DNA of 24,596 bases, from positions 7,604 through 32,199 of the forward strand of contig MHXM01000052.1 of NCBI GenBank assembly GCA_001825565.1. The letters are read 5' to 3'. Below the pieces are notes generated by a model. It was not told where the DNA came from. It did no database searches and saw only the letters and a list, made by a program, of their open reading frames with translations. Below are positions 22,200 through 24,596 of the stretch, piece by piece (position 1 is the first letter of the stretch; each line of letters opens with the position of its first letter). The stretch is from Desulfuromonadaceae bacterium GWC2_58_13. GTDB lineage: Bacteria; Desulfobacterota; Desulfuromonadia; Desulfuromonadales; Trichloromonadaceae. Made by a program: the position numbers and the translations under genes.

Positions 22200-23543
22200 A
22201 TGATTTTGTCCAGAATAACCCCCACCGCGAACCCTTTGCCTGCGCTGCTGATCGGCATGCTCCTTTTTTTCGGTTCCGTCCCAGTCGTGGCCGCGCCCGA
22301 TGACGGGGTGTTTGCCCGAGGCGAAGGTGCTTTCGCCCGAGGCGATTTCGCCGAGGCTTACCGGATTTTTGCCGATCTGCTCAACAGCCGGCCCGGCGAT
22401 GCCGAGGCCGACTTTATGCTGGGCCGCAGCGCCTATGAAATCGGCGATTACGAGGCGGCCATCTTTGCTTTCGAACGGGTTCTGATCGCCCATCCCGAAT
22501 CGGATCGGGCTCGCCTCGAATTGGCCCGCGTCTGTTTCGCCACCGGCGATTTCGAGGCTTCCCGGAGCTATTTCAACGCGGTGCTGGCCAATGATCCTCC
22601 GCGGACCGTGCGTCAGAACATCCAGGCATTTCTGGCCCGGATCGATCGGGCGACGTGCCGTCACACGGTCGGCGGCATGTTCTCCCTGGCCCTTAGTTTT
22701 GACGACAACGTCCATGCCTCGCCGGTGGATGAACAAGTTCAGACCCTCCTCGGCCAGGTGACTTTGACCGGGGCCACCGCCAATCCCCGCAAGGATCGCA
22801 TAGTGCAACCGACCCTGCTGCTCAACCATGCGTATCGGAGTCGCCCCAAGGGGGTGATCTGGCAGAGTTCGGCGGTGACCCACCACGCCATCTACGCCGA
22901 GGAAGATGATCTCGACCTCAGTCTGGTCGGTGTCTCCAGCGGCCCCGTCTGGCAGACTTCGTCCCTGCAATTTTCGCTGCCGGCCAGTTTTAACTACCTG
23001 ACGCTCGATTCCCGGCGCTATCTGTCCACCTCCGGACTGGGGGCCGAGTTGATCTGGTTGGCGAAACCCCGACTGAGCCTCGGTTTCAGCCTGCAGGGAA
23101 GCCGTCTGAATTACGCCGATGAAGCTCGTGATGCCTGGCAGTATCGTTTCGAGTTGCGACCGGTCGGGGTCTGGGACGACAATCGCCTCAGCGGCGGTTT
23201 GGGACTGGAGCTCAACGATGCCAGGCAAGACCGGACCGGCTACCAGCGTCTTTTTGCTTCGATCGGTTATGAACGGCCTCTTTTCCTGGGGCTGACCGGT
23301 TCCTGCGGTTACCGTATCAAACGGACCCGCTACGAAGACGAGGAACCGATGTTCGGTCGCGTCCGGCGGGATACCCTCCACGAAATCAGCCTCGGCCTGT
23401 CCCGGCCGGTCTGGCAGTCGGCGGACGGCCGCAGCCGGGTGGTCGCCCAACTGCAGCACGTGATCACCGACGCCAACGCCAATATCGACCTGTACGAGTA
23501 TGACAAAAACGTGACCACTCTGGCCTTCAGCCTGCGTTTCTGA
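22200..23543 (+). CDS. TPR plus beta-barrel outer-membrane protein, Slam-like
   Basis: A 447-residue protein with a signal peptide (LLIGMLLFFGSVPVVAAP). Residues about 40-150 contain TPR repeats (ARGDFAEAYRIFADLL, IGDYEAAIFAFERVL, TGDFEASRSYFNAVL). From about 155 the sequence is a series of amphipathic beta-strands ending in the aromatic residue F (LAFSLRF), as in outer-membrane barrels. TPR plus barrel is the layout of surface lipoprotein assembly modifier (Slam/DUF560) proteins, and also of some polysaccharide exporters; assignment to Slam is inference. The ATG at 22200 follows GGGAG; the in-frame TTG at 22185 is rejected. The next gene, FecR-like, starts 28 bp later. Confidence 0.82.
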   Translation: MILSRITPTANPLPALLIGMLLFFGSVPVVAAPDDGVFARGEGAFARGDFAEAYRIFADLLNSRPGDAEADFMLGRSAYEIGDYEAAIFAFERVLIAHPESDRARLELARVCFATGDFEASRSYFNAVLANDPPRTVRQNIQAFLARIDRATCRHTVGGMFSLALSFDDNVHASPVDEQVQTLLGQVTLTGATANPRKDRIVQPTLLLNHAYRSRPKGVIWQSSAVTHHAIYAEEDDLDLSLVGVSSGPVWQTSSLQFSLPASFNYLTLDSRRYLSTSGLGAELIWLAKPRLSLGFSLQGSRLNYADEARDAWQYRFELRPVGVWDDNRLSGGLGLELNDARQDRTGYQRLFASIGYERPLFLGLTGSCGYRIKRTRYEDEEPMFGRVRRDTLHEISLGLSRPVWQSADGRSRVVAQLQHVITDANANIDLYEYDKNVTTLAFSLRF

Positions 23544-23571
23544 CCGGGCCGGGCCCGAATCGAGGGGAACC

Positions 23572-24596
23572 ATGCGCCATTATAAAATTGCTGTTTTCAG
23601 CTTGATCTGGTTATCGCTTTGCCTGGTTCTGCCGTCGCCGGCGATGGCCGAGGACGGGATCGGCAAGATTATCGCCGTTCGGGGGCAGGTTACCGCCGAG
23701 GCCGATGACGGTGCCTCCCGCGTGCTGACCATCGCCAGCCCGGTCCTGCTCGGCGACACCCTGCGTACCGGCAAATCCGGCCGGGTCCAGGTGCTCTTCC
23801 AGGACAGCACCATCGTCAGTCTCGGTCCGGCCAGCGAAATGCAGGTGGCGGACTATGCCTGGGACGGCGAGACCGGCCGCATGAAGACGGTCGTTAACGA
23901 AGGGGTATTCCGGGTGCTCGGAGGCTCGATCACCAAGACCTCGCCGAAGGAGTTCACCACCGAAACGCCGGCTGCGACCATTGGTATTCGCGGTTCGATG
24001 TACGCCGGCCGGGTGAGCGACGGCCGTCTGCAGGTGGTGTTTCAGGGCGGCACCGGCATCTATGTGCGCACCCCGGTTAATATGATCGAGATCGACACCG
24101 TCGGTTTCGGCACCCGGGTCGATGGCCGGGGAGTGCCGGCCGCCCAGCCGTATCGGCTGCCGCCGACCGAGCTGGAGGACCTCGATCCCCTGGCCGGCGG
24201 GACGGAGCCGGCTGCCCCGGAACATTCCGGTTCGCCGGCCCCGGCGGAACCCGCCGCTGCGACCGCCTCCGAATCCGCCGATGCCCCGGCCGAAGAGAGT
24301 CCGACGGCAGAGGATCCCGCCCCGGTTTCCTCTGTGGCACCGGAGGAAGAGGTCCTGGCGCCCCTGGCCGAAGACGGGGCGGCGCCATCGACGACATCGG
24401 TCGGCAGCGATATGCTGCCAGTTGATTCGCTGCTTCCATCCGTCGTTGAGACGCTGACCAGCCTGGCCGATCAGGCCGTGCTGGACGCCAGCACCGACAC
24501 ACTGACGTCGGCCACGGCGGCAACCTCGACGGATGGCGGCACCACGACCACTACGCCGCCGCCCCCTGCGCCGACCTACCAGGCCGTGGTCTCCGG
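23572..24596 (+). CDS. FecR-domain exported protein, 3' end beyond window
   Basis: At least 341 codons are open to the window edge with no stop. A signal peptide (VFSLIWLSLCLVLPSPAMAE) is followed by a FecR domain (about residues 28-175) with GKIIAVRGQVTAE, LLGDTLRTGKSGRVQVLF, STIVSLGPASEM and ATIGIRGSMY. The rest is Pro/Ala/Glu/Thr-rich, low complexity and probably unstructured. Unlike classical FecR anti-sigma factors it has no visible transmembrane helix after the domain so far, so it belongs to the secreted FecR-domain group often near adhesins or adenylate cyclases. GAGGGG precedes the ATG. It follows the TPR-barrel gene by 28 bp and is probably in the same operon. Confidence 0.88.
   Translation, partial: MRHYKIAVFSLIWLSLCLVLPSPAMAEDGIGKIIAVRGQVTAEADDGASRVLTIASPVLLGDTLRTGKSGRVQVLFQDSTIVSLGPASEMQVADYAWDGETGRMKTVVNEGVFRVLGGSITKTSPKEFTTETPAATIGIRGSMYAGRVSDGRLQVVFQGGTGIYVRTPVNMIEIDTVGFGTRVDGRGVPAAQPYRLPPTELEDLDPLAGGTEPAAPEHSGSPAPAEPAAATASESADAPAEESPTAEDPAPVSSVAPEEEVLAPLAEDGAAPSTTSVGSDMLPVDSLLPSVVETLTSLADQAVLDASTDTLTSATAATSTDGGTTTTTPPPPAPTYQAVVS

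Noticed and set aside
22131..23573. 480-codon open frame on the minus strand
   Set aside because: It is antisense to the TPR-barrel gene, which has a signal peptide, TPR repeats and a terminal aromatic residue.
1..24596. Mobile elements, CRISPR arrays, tRNA or rRNA genes
   Set aside because: No transposase or integrase, no regularly spaced repeats and no cloverleaf or rRNA-like sequence were seen. The HNH protein alone is not evidence of a mobile element.

Overview
This window looks like a chromosomal segment of a delta-proteobacterium of the Desulfuromonadales/Geobacter type. That is inferred from the moderately GC-rich DNA, the gene content (an HTH regulator beginning MANIREEVKELQIGFKV, an EB_dh-domain protein, dense c-di-GMP signalling, a MalT-like STAND regulator ending in SARP/BTAD domains) and the good Shine-Dalgarno sites. 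I see no rRNA, tRNA, insertion sequence, CRISPR array, integrase or att site.

Layout. 1-3211: the start of an HTH regulator (minus), then a HAD phosphatase, a small conserved protein, RluD and PgeF/YfiH (all plus), closed by a strong hairpin. 3212-8077: a regulatory block with a 1084-residue STAND-SARP regulator, a 73-residue Cys-rich protein and a NarL-type response regulator. Two copies of a 36-bp element lie in this block, one before the STAND gene and one after the response regulator. The second copy stands in front of a structured, terminator-ended stretch that may be a small RNA. 8078-10873: trkA-trkH potassium uptake operon (minus). 11051-16439: a small HNH protein, a PAS-GGDEF diguanylate cyclase (minus), and a plus-strand pair of a secreted EB_dh-like protein and a membrane HAMP-PAS-GGDEF-EAL protein. 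16436-20874: a minus-strand run of a FliK-like protein with internal duplication, two exported proteins of unknown function and a zinc-ribbon methyltransferase. 21084-24596: SrkA-like kinase, a terminator, then a TPR/beta-barrel outer-membrane protein and a FecR-domain exported protein cut by the window end.

How it fits together. The left part is housekeeping: ribosomal RNA pseudouridylation, cell-wall precursor editing and potassium uptake. The rest is signalling and envelope biology: two c-di-GMP enzymes, one next to a probable periplasmic heme protein; a MalT/SARP regulator beside a response regulator that share a sequence element; and an outer-membrane barrel with a FecR protein that may handle a surface polymer or adhesin. 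The items most worth following are the repeated 36-bp element with the candidate small RNA, the EB_dh/c-di-GMP pair, and the duplicated FliK-like protein in a non-flagellar setting.
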